Assembly (NCBI GenBank): GCA_949358305.1
Contig: OX442315.1
Coordinates: forward strand, 19,122,427-19,186,426
Source: Strigamia acuminata
Taxonomy: Eukaryota; Arthropoda; Chilopoda; Geophilomorpha; Linotaeniidae
Direction: 5' to 3'
Length of the DNA stretch: 64,000 nt
Shown: positions 1 to 14,500 of the stretch, one piece after another
Layout of the letters: each line of letters begins with the position of its first letter
Position numbering within the stretch: the first letter of the stretch is position 1
Notes under the pieces: generated by a model
What the model was told of the DNA's origin: nothing
The model's database searches: none
The model's input: only the letters and a program-made list of their open reading frames with translations
Position numbers and translations under genes: made by a program

Positions 1-3000
1 TATATGACATCTTAATCCATCGTCCAAGCTTAACTGAACCTAAACTGTCATAAACTTAGCAACTGTCTCTGTATCAGAAACAGAAAATATGAACTAGGGT
101 ATTTTTCTTCTTCCAATAAGCATTTTGCACCACATTATTTCGTCTTGTAGATACTTGTAACGGATCTAACAATTATTTAGTTTAGCTGTCGTGGGGCGAA
201 ATTAAATGTAAATTTTGTTGTATTTTTTTCCTAGATGTCTTGTTGAAACACATTTGTCAATGCTTTCAACTGTTCAAATATCCAAATCATGCTTGAAGTA
301 ATCGATTTTTAGCTCTTGTCAATGGATTTGTAGGATGTTAGTTCCAACAGGTTTGATGAACAATTTGCAATTATTTTCTACAACAGTTGGGTTCAACAAA
401 AGTATTTGAAAATTTGGTACACATGTCGCAATTAATTGTTTTCTAAAAATGTATTAGGTGACACTAGGAATGTGGGAATGCGTATGATACATTATCCCAT
501 GTAGGCGGAAAATTAATCACTGTGTAATTTAAATTGCTCATTAAAGTCCAATGCGTGTAGATAATGGATCCAGGTTATGGGTTATGTATATTGTGCGGTG
601 ATGTTTAGATGATAGTGTCTAGCGTTATGTAAATACCAAACTCAAGTGGGTGTTAAAATAAGAAATATATAATAAGAAAGCGTTAGCAGAAAAAGAAATA
701 TTAAAAAAAAAAATTGGGCGCATGTACAGAACTATAAATTGCCTTAACCTTTATCCTTTTAAAACAACTTTTTCAAGATTTACTTAACCCTTATAGACTA
801 GTTGACTCTTATCTGTGTTGGCACAGTCTGAATCTATTAAGGAAGAGTAGCCTAAGCCCGTTGGTTATGGTTGAGGAAAGTGAATTTTAAAAGCGTATTT
901 TATATGGTAGCAGGTTGAGTAAAATTTGGGTATTACTCTGAATCAAGGGGCAGGTGGTAGGGGTGTAAATTAGATTTTTCTCAGTGGTTGTAAACCGTGC
1001 ATGAGACAATTGCCATGATCTACCCCCAGGATGCTCCACTGGAAAAAGGAAAATGCGCAAAAAGATAAAAATCCAGTGGTTGGCGTGTGTGCATCTTGGC
1101 TCCAGACTGGCGCCGGCGAGTTGCCAGATCCTCGAGCAGGTTCAGAAACAGACGGAATTCAAATTGTTGAGATACGTCTCTTCTAGCACTTTTGACTTTT
1201 TTTTTCTTTTTTTCTCCCTTTTCTACTTCTCTTCGTCTTTTATTAAAGTCGATTCCAACTCTCTTTGTGCACCCCTCGGGAATGTGTTAATTTTTTTCAA
1301 AGTAGTAATTTTGTTGAGTCTGGTCTTGTATGAAAATGAAAACCACTGCTGAATACACGCATGAAAAAAAGGGTCATTTTGTTTTATTCTAGTTAGGGGA
1401 AAAAATGAGATTTGAAACTGAAAAGAAACAAGTTTGAAGTTGGCATTGGCGTGAAAGAAGCTAGCTTGGATAAATCCGTTTTTGTATTTATATTTTTATT
1501 TCTATTTTTAGTGCTGCATAGATGAAAAGAATCATTTTGATTATGCAAGTGCATCACGAGAGAACATGGTGTGTTAACTTAATTAGCAATTTTTGCAGCG
1601 GTACATACTGTGAAAGTGAGGAAAAGATTGCATTTGGAACGGTGTACAATGAAAATTAATTAAATTGCAATCTTTTTCTTAATACTTTTTTTTTAATTTT
1701 TACTTTTTTTGAAAAAGAGTTAATTTTTTTTTTTTTTACTTTTCTTTTTCCATATTTCAACTGAGGTTTAAAAGTCACTGTTGGATCCATGCAATTGCAT
1801 TTAGATGAGTTTGCATTTTTTTCTTCTGCTTTCTCATTCATACGGGACAAGAGAAAATTGTAAAAGGAAATTAAACTTCATAATTTTAGTGCAGATCATT
1901 TCATAACTGCTTTCGAATGTCCGTTTTCATCTCAAAATCTTGCCGAATGATAATACGCACATCGGAGGTTTAAAACTATTTTCCCTAGTAATGATACGAG
2001 TTTAATTAGTGCAATTTAATAATGTTAAGATGCGGATCTCTGCATTAAAACGTAGACAACAACGATACCCTTTAAGCAGCATTAATCGTATATAAAAACA
2101 AGTTTATGCTGAGATTTTATTTTATTTTGTTTATATTTTTTTTGGTTTTGTTTATTTGGTATATATCATCGTTATCAAAAAAAATTAAATCGAGCAATTA
2201 AAGAGTTAGGTAATTATACTTAGTTTGCGAATTTGCTAGCACTAGCACAATTCAAAATTGGCGATAAAATGTAATGATCGAATTTGGATTGCGACATATT
2301 TTATTACGTGAAAAACGAAGGCGGTGAAATAAACCTGTTGATATACATGATCAGCCTTGTGTTTAGAATTTTACATTATCACCTTTTTATGCGCATAATT
2401 GATGAAATTAGAGGGCTAAAACATGTAACGACATTTCTAAAGACCTGAGACCAATAAAGGAAACGGAAAAGAGATTTCGGTGACCCAAATGTAAATGTGC
2501 TCGGCAGTTAATGGGATAAAAAGGTAGGAGAGTGCTATGTGCAGTGCAGTGTTGTTATCAACTGGTTATGCCTTACCGAGTACCGCAAGAAATAACAATC
2601 AATGTGAAGATCGGCAGTATGATTCGAGCAGGAGGGGCTCAAGGAAAGGCGTGGATGTTGTTGTTGGATCTCAATATCGAAAGGAATGCCTCCCGTGTAC
2701 TTCGGTAAGCTATCTAGTCACAAGTGGAGAAATTTATGTGCTATCAGTAAGCCTATCGTCGATAAAAATGCCCACGCACTTGTTTGTGTGAGCCTCGAGG
2801 AATCGTGATCATCTTGAGTCGAACTCGCCAATAGCACCTGAAAATAGGATGATAAGTCTTGGAATGATACGACATAAAAAAAATGACAATCTGAACAGAA
2901 TTTATCGCATGCTTTTTTCTAAAAAAGGAGGGAAATCATATTTGAGTAGATCTCGTGCTGGTTAGGTGTGTCTGATTTAATATTAATTTTTCTCCCGTCG

Positions 3001-6000
3001 AAATTTGTTGCGAGGCTGCTGTACGGCGCCATGATTGAAATATTCAATCTATTCGCAATTTAAAAGCAAAATCGGACTCGCGTGCCGTTTGCAGGTTTTT
3101 ATTTTTTTTTTATTTAAATGTTTAATATTGCGTGAAGTCGGGAATTTGGATTCGGTATAGGCGGAAGGTAAATTTGAACAGTATTTCGTGTTGTGGTTGA
3201 CAGAAATAAATCGTCGTTTAGTTAAATTACATGGCATTTTGCCCACACCTGTCCAACTTAACTCATGCTCGACCTCGCTGTGGAGCTCTTGACTAATTAG
3301 CCCCGACACTATTTAAAGGAATGAAGACTTATGTGCGAATGGTTTGGCTTTTTATTTTATTTTTATTTTGCGTTTCACAAAATCGAGACGGAAAGTCAAT
3401 CAGAGTTAATTTGTTGTTTATATTTATGATTTGAAAAGTAGATTTGCTTTATCTTGATTGAATACTCGTGAATTAATAAGAAAGCGTTCAAGTTAGATGT
3501 GGTAGAGCTAGGAATTGGCTTCCGTGTTGGAACTACAAGAAGTGGTCTAGTTAGTGTTTTTAGAAGTGTATGTTTTTTGCCCAATACAAATCGATAGGAC
3601 TGGAGTTTTCTGTTTTACTAGTGATGTGAATGGACTACTTAACTACTTTCGAGTCCCTTCCTTCGTGGATCGATAGAGCGCTGTGGCGCAGTTGTGCAGG
3701 CTATATACGAAGTTGTTCTTATTAGTGGAGCAGAATCCTCTTTGAGCGGAGCACTTTGAACCGCTGTTGAAAATTGTCCAGTTTTCAGTACTCACAACTT
3801 GATTGCACATTTTAGGATGTGTCGTTTAGGTGTTGGTTGGAAAAAGTTGGAAGAAAAATTTTTTTGCGCTTGCAAACGAGAAGAAGAAAAAATTCTCTTC
3901 TTCCATTACACTTTGAACCCCAATTGCGAAAGTTGGAGTCACTCGACGAAAATTTATGCTAATGCAGTCGGTGCTCTTGACAGTTTTCGTTTAGGGTGAG
4001 AGTTCATCCTACTTAACATGCTAGTTAAAACGGGGAACAGTTTAAGCAAAAGCTTAATTTTCAACAGCTAGAGAAAGTGGTGGATAAAATAAATAAACAC
4101 GCTTGATCAGGTGATTCAGGTCCACACTTTAAGGGATTAGTTTGTGGATAGTTTGGACGGGAGATTTGTAGAAATTAATTGTGTGTATTTTGGAGATTGC
4201 ATTTTTTGTCGTAAAAATTGAAAAAGGATCAAAATAGAAGAAGAAATCGTGCAGGCTCAGAATTTTTCATATTTCTTTCTATGGTTGCCAGGAATTGATA
4301 TATGCTGAGCTGAGCTGTGTGGTCTTTTGGGTGGAAAAAAATTCAGTGAAAGAACTGCTGGAAGAATGGATTTGAAACCGAGAAAAGAAAATGTGTGTTG
4401 GGAAATTAAGGTGACATTTCTTTTACTCGTCAAGCCAACCACAAGAATTGAACCAATAACTGAAGCCATCAAAATAATATTTACGTAGTTCTATATATTT
4501 CCTGTTTGCACAGTTGACAATGACAGGAAGTACGAGGTTATCACTTGGCGCGTGCTCGCAGAACATTATTCTTCTGTTCGGCGGATCCCAAAGCGATATA
4601 TCAGATCCTGCATTGCATCAAAGGCGAAAAGCGGGGAAAATAATTCTTTTCTTTTTTCTCGCCTCTTTTTTCCTCAATGTATTTAAAATATTCACTTCGT
4701 GCGTGACTTATCATAACAACGGCTGTTGGTGGCGTCCAAGGGCGGAGCGAAGGTCCTTGGTCAGTCAGATCTCAGCCACTTAGTTCGCTCCGTTTAGACC
4801 AAAGGTCGAGGCTGATATTTACAAGCGACTTTGGCACTGTATTTCACTGTTGTTCGATCACTTTTACACTTTCACCAACTGCAATTCGCTAACTCAACAC
4901 ACACGGGCACATGCATACAGTTTTACGACTTGAACCTGAGAAAATCTTATCGTAAGCGAATAAAGGGGTAGTCTCTGCACTCCTTTCCTTCTAAAGTTTT
5001 TTTTTATCCTTTATCCTTTCCCCTTCCAATTCATTGTTCCTGCAATGCGGGTGGTATCGAAAGACAAACCGACAAGCGTCTCCATCTTGCAAGCCCTGAC
5101 TGATTGAAGGAAGCCTTTGTAGTGGATGACGTGAATTCGACAGCCTAACCCTACGTTTTGATGTGTTTATCTTGTTTTATAGCTCGGGTAGATTGTTAAC
5201 CCTTTCCCCTTGTTTTTGTCGGCTTCAATCAACAGGTGAATGGTGGGGGCAATGGCCCCACCGACCCGTCTTAAACAGCTTGTTACTAGTTTATAAAATC
5301 TGGGCAAATGGGACTGGTTTTTGTTATCGTGACCTCAGTAAAGCTGAAAAATGAAGATAGAGATGTTTGCAGGGGAAAAAATATTGTTGGAATTGATGGA
5401 GATTTAATTTTGGATATAATTATTTTAAATGAATTTTGCTCGGCGAAATGTAAATGCATTTATTTGAAGTTTGTTAATGGTAAACTCGATTGGATTGTCC
5501 TAGCGTCAACAGGTGGTTTGGGGATATGGATATAAAAATGAAGTTTGGTTGATGTGTTTTTTTTATTTTATTTATGTTGGAAGGAAAGGAAAAATTTAAA
5601 AATTGATGGTGTTGGATGTGAAGTGTGAATTTAGTGGAAATGATGAAAGTCGTATCATGTTTGTAACAGGAAAAGGGTTCATAATCGAATCGACACGGAT
5701 GATTAAGAAGTGTGTACATTTGCTTTCGGCGTTAAATTTCATTAATAAGCTGGTGCTAACCCTGTCAAGTCAAAGTGCAGGTACACAAGTTCAGATTTCA
5801 CTTAGTATGTGATACTTTTATACGGAATTCGATCTGGGTTTTTGAGCTGATAAACGTAAACACTTATTTTTGTTTATTCCTTTCTCCGCTTTATGCATAA
5901 AGTCGTGTTTGATAAGAGGTTAAATTGGAGAAAAAATTTGCGGCGTTAATAATTGAGGAAAATGTTTGACATGTGCGATGGTTTTAACGTGGTTTGACGG

Positions 6001-6899
6001 TGGATTTAATTCGGTTAGTCCCTTGCATTGGGGAGAAATGCAATAAAATGTATTCCTAACCGATACAAGGTTTAGATTGTGTGATATCGGGCTGAAGTGA
6101 AATCCAGATTTATTTTCACGCGGATAAAAAATATAGTGGGGATTATTTGCTCGTGTTAAGTGTTGGGTGTTGTGTTTAGGTTTTAGTTTATCCGTTCGTA
6201 AAAAGTTAAGCCGAGTTTGAAATGGTTTATAATTTACTTACCTCGTTTGTGCTGGCTGAAAGTTGCGTCTGTTTTCAATCTAACGTTGGATTAAGCTAAG
6301 GTTTTTCGGCGAGTAAAAAGAAATCAAAAGTGTGAGAGGTGAGTGAAGTGTGTGGAATATTCGGTGTATAGCTTGTAAAAAGAAATAAAATGTAGATGGT
6401 GGAAGGAGCACAAAAGAGCCGGCTTTTGTTTAGCCGAAGTAGGCCAGACTACACCCAAGCAGCAGATAGATTCATTGGGGCAATAAAAAAAAAGTAGATC
6501 AAGTTTGAAAACAATGGTGGAGTTCGAGAGGTATAGGAAAAATGAGAGTTTCTAAGTAAATGGGATCAAGTGTGAGTGTGGAAGGAAAAGGAAAAGGAAG
6601 AGGAAAAGCGAAGTGAGTTGGAAAGAAAAGTGAAAGCGAGAAGTGAGAAAGAAGGCATCACATCGGCATACGATGTGCAGATGTTTCGCTGTTTGGCATA
6701 TTTCGTTAATATGAAATTTATTGTGAGATTCAAAAGCAAGTCTGACACTTTTATTGCTAGTAAAAAGGCCATTGAGAAGCATGAGGCTCGAGGCTGAGAG
6801 GCTATTGTGACATTAAACTTGGTTACGTTGTCTTACGTAACGGTCACGATTAAAGGCTGTGGGATGAGGACGGTGCTTAACTTTTCCGCGATCGGTGTA
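1..6899. other. Non-coding AT-rich DNA, left edge
   Basis: No coding gene, RNA gene or mobile element is supported here. Open frames are under 100 codons and unrecognised. The only structured part is the GC-rich dyad at 4743-4792. If the Hox orientation is right, Abd-B lies further left; no Abd-B exon or homeobox was found. Confidence 0.7.
4743..4792. repeat. 9-bp inverted repeat, GC-rich
   Basis: CGGAGCGAA (4743-4751) and TTCGCTCCG (4784-4792) are exact reverse complements with a 32-base spacer. A second, weaker dyad (GGTCCTTGGTC near 4752 and GACCAAAGGTC near 4797) is interleaved with it. The segment is GC-richer than its surroundings. Confidence 0.55.
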
Positions 6900-7430
6900 A
6901 GTGTCAGAAATTTGAACGAGCGATGGGGCAGAGCGTCGCCGCGATGCGAGGTCGCGGGCGCCGGTACGCTAGTGCCCGCTTTCGTACATTTTAGGCCTAA
7001 CGGTGGGATAGAACAGGCCAGATATGCCTTTAATGCGATGTTCGGCCACTACTGCGCTGTCGCGCTGGAGGAAAGGAGCTGATGACCTATTGGACGCTGC
7101 TGGGCGATCATGGATGCGTAATTCGAGTCACCGGCGAATAGGAAGGAAGGACACAGGTCTCGTTCCGCCGAGACGCCTTCAGATTTGCCCGATCGAGAGC
7201 GCCGCTCGCCCGTTGAAAAAAGAAACGTTTCGCCGCGGACGTTCAGGAGGCGCCACTGCGAAAGGATTGGGTCGCCATCTTGAATCGATCCGCCATTTTG
7301 GTGGATTCTGGATGCCGACACGTCGTCTTTTGCTTATAATGGAAGGTTGGTTGGTCTTGCAAGTCCATGTCTGTTTTACAAAACTCCCTTTTGTGAATGA
7401 TAAAGAGAGAGATGCTATCTCTCTGCCCCA
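6900..7430. promoter_or_regulatory. Candidate Polycomb response element or enhancer island
   Basis: This block is markedly GC- and CpG-rich compared with the AT-rich DNA on both sides. It contains two close PHO-type cores in the same orientation (GCCATCTTG at 7274 and GCCATTTTG at 7292). These are followed by an 8-bp inverted GAGA pair, AGAGAGAT at 7406-7413 and ATCTCTCT at 7417-7424. PHO plus GAGA sites are the usual make-up of fly Polycomb response elements. Open frames of 119 and 178 codons overlap here on opposite strands. They look like products of the high GC content: no domain is recognisable and neither has clear gene signals. Confidence 0.45.
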
Positions 7431-8211
7431 ACAGCATGAATATTCTACCCCTTTTCTTCTTCGTCTGGTAGAACTAGACCCCGAACTAGATCCTATCTTC
7501 AACCCCGATCTACGTATACATCTTATTTCTATTTTCATTCGTAGTTTCTTGTTTGCATAAAATTTTGATTTTCTCTTCTAATTATCGTCGTCATAAAAAA
7601 AAACATTTTATTATTTTCTTTCTATTATTATTATTTGTCTCGATATGATAATTTGAGTAAAAAAACGTCGAACGGAAGTTTATGTACAACTCGCCATCTT
7701 AGCCAATCATTAAGTCTGGGCCACCATCGTCTCAGTTTATTTAACTGTGACTTGATGTTGAAGTGGGTGGCTCAAAAGCCAATGGGCTAATGTGTTTGTT
7801 TATGTGAGGTCCGCCTATTTTAAGATTCAGTCCCACAGCGCACATCAACCTGTGATGCACCACTTTTTGAATTTCAAGTGAGACCTAGAATTATGTGTGA
7901 CATCTGTCTGCCGACAAGGTCAAACGACACAAGTGCTTATTTCGTCCGACAACAATTCAAGATTAAAAACAGGAATTACTGCATATTTTAAAATTAAAGC
8001 AGGGCACAAAAAATGGGTGTCGTGTTTAATGCTAATCAATGAACTCCCATCTTTTAGACCGACCAGTCGAAAACTGCGTATTAAAAGCTGTTGATATAAA
8101 TCAGCTGTAGGTGCATTTTTTAAAAATTTAATTATAAAAACGTCTGAAATTATAACGAGAGCCATGTGTATGTTTATTATGTTCTATGTTCTAGCCTTGA
8201 GGAGAAATTGA

Positions 8212-8274
8212 TTTTTTTTTTTTTTTTTTTTAAATATATATATTTTTTGTTTGTTTTTTATTTTTTTTTTTTTA
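8212..8274. repeat. Poly-T / AT low-complexity tract
   Basis: A run of about 20 T is followed by TATA and TTTG interruptions and another long T run. Confidence 0.9.
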
Positions 8275-8448
8275 CATTTGAAATTGGGCTGAGGTGCAGA
8301 TGCAGCTGGAAAAATGAGTAGTTTCTGGGAAAACTGCAACGTGGCTTTAAAAATTCCAAGTATGGAGTATTGCTAGTGACCGCAATGAGACTGCATAGGC
8401 GGTGTAAGATGTCAGTCAAGTGAGCTGCTGCCTTATTCGGAGTAAAAT

Positions 8449-8506
8449 ATGGCGGCTAAGCGCCTCCCATTCTGCCCTATTATGGGATTGCTGACTGCGG
8501 CGCCAT
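8449..8506. promoter_or_regulatory. Inverted pair of PHO-type cores
   Basis: ATGGCGGC (8449) and GCGCCATT (8500) face each other across about 50 bases in a locally GC-rich segment that extends to about 8525. Together with the island at 6.9-7.4 kb this may be part of one larger Polycomb-type element. PHO cores are short, so the call rests on pairing and local composition. Confidence 0.3.
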
Positions 8507-11500
8507 TGCTGCCAACGGACCTCGTTTGAACGAAGTTAATGTAATGCAGATATTCGCTCTATAGCGACTTTGGGCGAAATCCTTTGCTGTTCAATGATAT
8601 AAAGTTGAGAAATGTGAGGGTAGGAATTTGATATTGATTGGAAAGTGGAATGGGTGCGGTAAAAATTCGCCAACGAAAATATTTGGTTTTCGGAGCAAAA
8701 GGCAAATAGTGTACGAGGGTTTCTTGTGTTAGTCGCTGAATAAATTGGTCAATTAAAGGAGGCAAAAGCGTGTTTGGTTTGGTCCCTAAAGGTTAATCAT
8801 AAGTTTTAATATATAAGCGTGGAGAGTAACAACACTCCATTTGAAATTTTGAAACCGCAAATTAAAGATTGTTCTTGCCGGACATGGAGAATTTTTTCTG
8901 TGTAATTATTGTTTTGATGTATATATACATAATAAAATATAGCGTGAATAAGAGTGTACAATTAAAATTCGATTATTTGAAACTTAGTAACGACGATTTG
9001 ATTTATTGAATCAGATATTTTGCTAATTCTGTGGAAACAGAAAGGTTTTTAGCGAAAACGGTGACAAATGGTCTATTTTATTAGTAATTCGATGATTTAT
9101 GTGTACGGTTTGTCAGTTTAACACGAGGTGTTTTGTTTTATTTAGTTCTGAAATAGAAGATTTTACTAAAAATTCTATGGAAATTGTGTGGACGAAAGTT
9201 TATTCACATTTTACAATCAAAGCTAAAATTAAAAACGACGGTGTTAGTGGTAATTCTGAAATTGAAAATAAAGTATTAACACAAATTAATAAGTATTAAG
9301 TGATGAGTAAAAGAAAGTTTCGTTAATGGATGAAAGTTGGGATGTTTAGACTGCAGTTTGTTTCGTTGCAGTTCGCAAATCAATAAAAATGCGACAATTA
9401 ATCTGATAAATTGTGTGAATGACAAAAGGTGGACGGGGAGTTATTTACTAATTGGATTTGTGTGCAAGGTAATTTTTAAAACAAGCTTTATATTATATAC
9501 GTAGGGATTCTCCGGTTTATCCAAATATAAGACCACCTTTTTCTCCCCTCATGTTGAAAATTGAAAAAGCTATTAGCTTTATTGACATCTTATTCTTGCC
9601 CTTCAGCCACGTCAGCTGTCTGTGTCAATGGTAAGCAATAAAGAGAAAACTGAGTAATATTTAATTAAGTTAAATCCTCCGGCCAAAGGTATCTGTAACC
9701 ACTTGTTTCTTTGAAGTCGCCAAACTTGAAACAACTTTGAATTGTGTTGTATCAATAGGGAAATGGTGTTTAAGGATCTTCAACACGACTGGGGCTGAAG
9801 TTTGGCTTAGTTGTCCAGAAATAGCCGCCAATAGTCGAGAGGAATTTGTAAAAACGAAATAAAAAACACTTTTTTTTGTATAGATGACTTAAAAATAATT
9901 CAGAAATGCTTTTTTAAATTAAAATTGTGTAGTTATAGTTGTATGTATACTTCACAAAGTTCATCCCGTATGGAAAATGGTTGATTGCTTACCGTAAATT
10001 GATATCGAATTCATTGTAGAGAATACAATGGTAAAATTGTTTATTGTGCTCATAATTTCGATGTGATTGTAATAAAATTGACACGCACAGCAGGTTAGTA
10101 CCAGCAAATACATAAGTTCAGATATCGATCAGAATACCACGTACACAGCCTGCAAATTGGGTTCCTGTACTTGACATATTCGTTTATACAATCATGAAAA
10201 ATCGTATATGATTGATCAAATTTATAACTGAAAAAGGATCAGTCAGGATCTTGAAGAAATCAGGGACGAGGAATCAGACAGCATATATTGACTTTTGAAA
10301 GTATTAAGATACATTTTGCTATTGAAAAGGTGTTTTTATTATAAAACACAAGTAACTAATTTTTGTTAAAATCGGTTTTTATAATTTTTTTGTTTTTAAG
10401 TTTATAAAATGCCAGATGTTCGTAATTAAACCAATCTTTCTGCTGGCAAACAACATTGCAAACTTTTTGATTAAAATGTTAGGATAAAGCGCTTAGACTT
10501 GACTAGGCCATCAAACATTTGGGTAAGCTGAGGCTAATCTTTAAATTCTAAATTAAACTCTGACTTTTCTCAGCTACATTCTGACGGATAAGATGCTCAG
10601 TTTAATAAATTACCTTATAAACTGATAAGTCGTGGTCAGACACGTGTGAATCGTTCGGTTTAGTTTTCTTGCCTGAAAATGTTGTGTTGGTTGCTAGTTT
10701 ATAATAATTTATTTACACAGGGTTAAGGGACTTGAGGAAAGAAATTAGATTTGTAATAAACTTTTTAGGTTTGCCTGAATGCGTTTACTGCATTTTTTAA
10801 CACCGGTGTTGTTGACACTCGAAAGGTAGCGCTCTAAGATTTAGAGGTAGCCCATTCCAGAGGGAAGATTCTCCACGGAAATTAGTTGATGCGACTCAGG
10901 AACTATTTTTAAAGTAAATTTTTGTTTTGTGCATTTTAAGACATCGAATTAATTGAGGGAGAATATCCAAACGAAATTAATTGGAAAATAGCTGTTTCAC
11001 AATGAATGGAAGTCTAATCAGGACTGAAAAATAAATGAAAACTGATAAAAATTGATTTGAATGTATTTATTTACGGTTTTAGTCGTAGGACTTAAATATT
11101 TTTTTTTACAATATTATTTGTATGCATTTCCTGTGCTTTTGGTGAACAGGTTGCGGAAGATTTGAATGGGAGTGTGCTTCAGCTTCCGTTCGTTTAAAAA
11201 ATGATGCTGAGCAAGCGACACTGTAGTTTGCTACTGTAGTAATTTTAAACATCAGATATTTTATTGAAAGGAATGGAATTTGGGTTCAGTGTGCAGATTT
11301 TAATTGATGAGTCGTTTTGATAAAAATGTCTAGTGTGGCAACTTAATTCGGTGGTTTGACTTTGATTTTTGCAATCTCAAAATTTCATCACGAAAATCTG
11401 AGTTTTATATCTCTTTTATGCACATTTAAAAAAAATCAACCGAGTGGAAAGTTTAAACTTCATTTAGAATCGAAAGTTGTCTTTTTTGTTAATCATAAGT

Positions 11501-14500
11501 TAAGTTTTTTTGATGCATTTAAGAAGGCAATTGTTTGAGATTATAAACTTTTTGTTTTTGATACTCTTTTTTTACGAGGCTGCACAAAAAAAGCAACATT
11601 TTTATCGAACTAATAAGAAAAAATCGTTAAAATAATCTCCGACGCAAAATATTTAAGCTATCTGCCATAGACATCTAATCATTAAGCGTGAATTTCAATG
11701 TCGTCTGCTTACATAGGTCAGTCACTCGAGACGTGACACAATCTATAATATCAACTTGGCTGGCTCATTTAGACTCACCTACTCGTTACACAAGAGAAGT
11801 TCTTCCAATTTTTTTCTTCTGTTTTTATTGTCTTATTTTTAGTGCGGGGAGAGGAAAAAAGTGAAATAATGTACTCACGTAAATGCATCTGGCTGACTAA
11901 TCGACATCCGATTTATTTTGTTTTGTTTTGTTTGGGACACTTCTGTAAACAGAAGAAAAAGTTTAGATAGTAAAAGTCGGTTGCAATATTTGTTCGAATT
12001 CTTATTCGCTTCGGGTAGTGGATAAAGTTTAATAAAAAGTGATAGGAAAGTAGCACCAGCCGAGAAAATCACACAGCATGGCGTTTGTGCAGCTGTTGAA
12101 CGTGGGGGCTCATTTCGGACCAGTTTAAATTGCTTGATTGGACTGATTACACAGAAAAAGGGTTAGGAACTAGGAGGGGACAAAATAAAAGGGCAAAAAA
12201 GAGAGGAGGCACGAGTTGTATACGGTGCAGTAACCCTCAATCAACTTGGTAGTAAAGTCATAAATGTCTTTGGCCCAACCTTTGAATTTGTTGCCACACA
12301 AGTGTTCCAACATGTGAAATGGGTTAAAAGCAGAAAGCTGTGTGGGTATATGCATCACATATCCCTCTTCTCATGTTAAACCGAGCTATTAGTCGCTTGA
12401 TCGTGTCGAACTACACTAGGGACATGGAGACTCGAGCTAAAATAATATTCCACGTGGAAGGATTGTTGCCTGTATAAATTTAGAAGCAAGGAGTGAGCTT
12501 GGAAAGTAACTGCTGAGCTGGCGATGGAAGTATACAATTTGGATGGGGTAAGATTTGCAATGTTGAGAAAAATGATGCTTTAATATTTAAATTTTAAGAC
12601 ATTACCGGAAGTCCAAGGGGTTTTCATTAATTTTTCTTGCTTAAACGATATATAAAAAGCTTAATGCGCCTAAAGATGGATTTTTTTGTTTTGTTTACAT
12701 TTGGCCGTAATTGGTAAATTAAGGTTAAAAGGGTAGAGGGAGACGAGGATAAATAAAAGCATGGCGTAACATCTCTTGGCTCTTATCGTTTGCGGAAGTT
12801 GATTTTATTTATTAAGGTGACAGTTACGTAATGGTAAGGTGTTTTGCGCGTATGAAAGTGACTTGCGGTGATGGTTTTGTGTCTGAAGTTTTGATTTTAT
12901 TTTGAGTGATGGGATTCGGATTGGAATGGTGTTTGAATTTGATTGGAAACAGGTTGGTTTTCTTTAAAGAAAAGCGTTTCATGTGTCGGTGGGTGGTGGT
13001 GGTTAGTTTAATTGGTTATAAGAATGTTTTACGAGTATTAGATTAGGATCTTATTTCTTTTTAATTCGGGTTGGTAGCAGTTAGTTTTAATACCGATAAA
13101 TTGAATTTTTTAATGTCGGTTTGTTTTGAAATTGAGGTTTGAATTCAAGATTGCGGAAATATGACTCTGTTTTTGAATGAACACCTGTAAATATAATTAT
13201 AGTAATTTTTATCCGACTGCATGAAGCAGTTAAAAAACTGTAGCGGATATGTTTGAAATGAATTTTAAGCGCGAAATTTGATGTAAAAATATGTTGGACA
13301 CGCAACAAGTCGGGGCCGAGTCAGTAGGCGCATTCGCATTTATATAGTCATTTAAACTTGTTTATATTTTTTAAATTAGTCTAAATTTAAATTTTAACGT
13401 GTAAAATTTTACATTTAGATTGGTTTAGAAATATATTATCAAGTTTGAATGAATACGGCAATTAAATTTTTTATTTTTATTTTTCGGTTTGTGTTTGGTT
13501 TCGATCATACTCCAATCTTTAACATTAACAAATTGTATTATTTATTTTTTTGCATTTTATTTTTTTTTTCTAGGGTAATTATACGACCTGATGATGAATT
13601 AATTATTTGTTTGGTTTAAAATTTGTTTACGTTGCGCTCCGCGTACAATAGGCCATGAGGTTACTCTCATTATGTGCCGGTGACAAGACTGTGTATACTT
13701 ATCAATCCGTCAGTCAAGCCTTTTAGTAATTTATGTAAGCTTGTATAAACAGTCGAGGAAGAAGTGCGATCAGATAAAAGGAGTAACCTTACGAAAACGT
13801 ATATACATTTATAAGCCACCTCTGCAATAAAAATATACATGTCTTTAAGGCCGCTCTAGTTTTATAGAATGCAGATAAAGAGCTGTCAAAAAGTTAATCG
13901 CTGCAAAGTATTTGGAATATTTCAAACGACAAGTTTAAAAAAAAAAGTTTAACTGCTGAAAGGCAAAAATGCTTGGAATTTGGTGCTCAATTTGATGTGA
14001 TTAACGATTATAATAATTTTAGATTTGATTTGGGGTTTGGTTGGGTTGAAATGTGTTGGTTCGGTGGTTTGGTGTGGGAGAATATATATTTTTTATGCTT
14101 TTATTTTATTTTATTCTTCTTTTTAATGCAAATATGGGAGAGAAATGGATATGTGATGAAAGAAAAAGCTTTTTCGTGTATGTGCAATTGAAGTTGGTCT
14201 AACGATTACCATTAGAAAGGGCTGGTGTTGAATTGAAGGCAGAAAATAAATGGGGAAATTAGTAGGAAAGGATTGCTTTACCCCATTCGTCGCCGTCTAA
14301 CACCTAGGAGGATTTACTCGAGTTACTTCGACAACTCTTGAACTTGAAATTCAATTAAAATAAATTTATTTTTTTTGCTCGTGAATGGGCATCCTTATAA
14401 TGCACGCTTAAAGATGAGTTAAATGCTATAAATACATAATTAATGTCGGATTAAGTGTTAGGCGCAATCTCGTATAATGTATCGTATTGTGTAGGAGTAT

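Noticed and set aside
7024-7560. 178-codon frame on the plus strand, with a 119-codon frame opposite
   Set aside because: Both lie in a GC-rich island where stop codons are rarer. They overlap on opposite strands, and neither has a recognisable domain.
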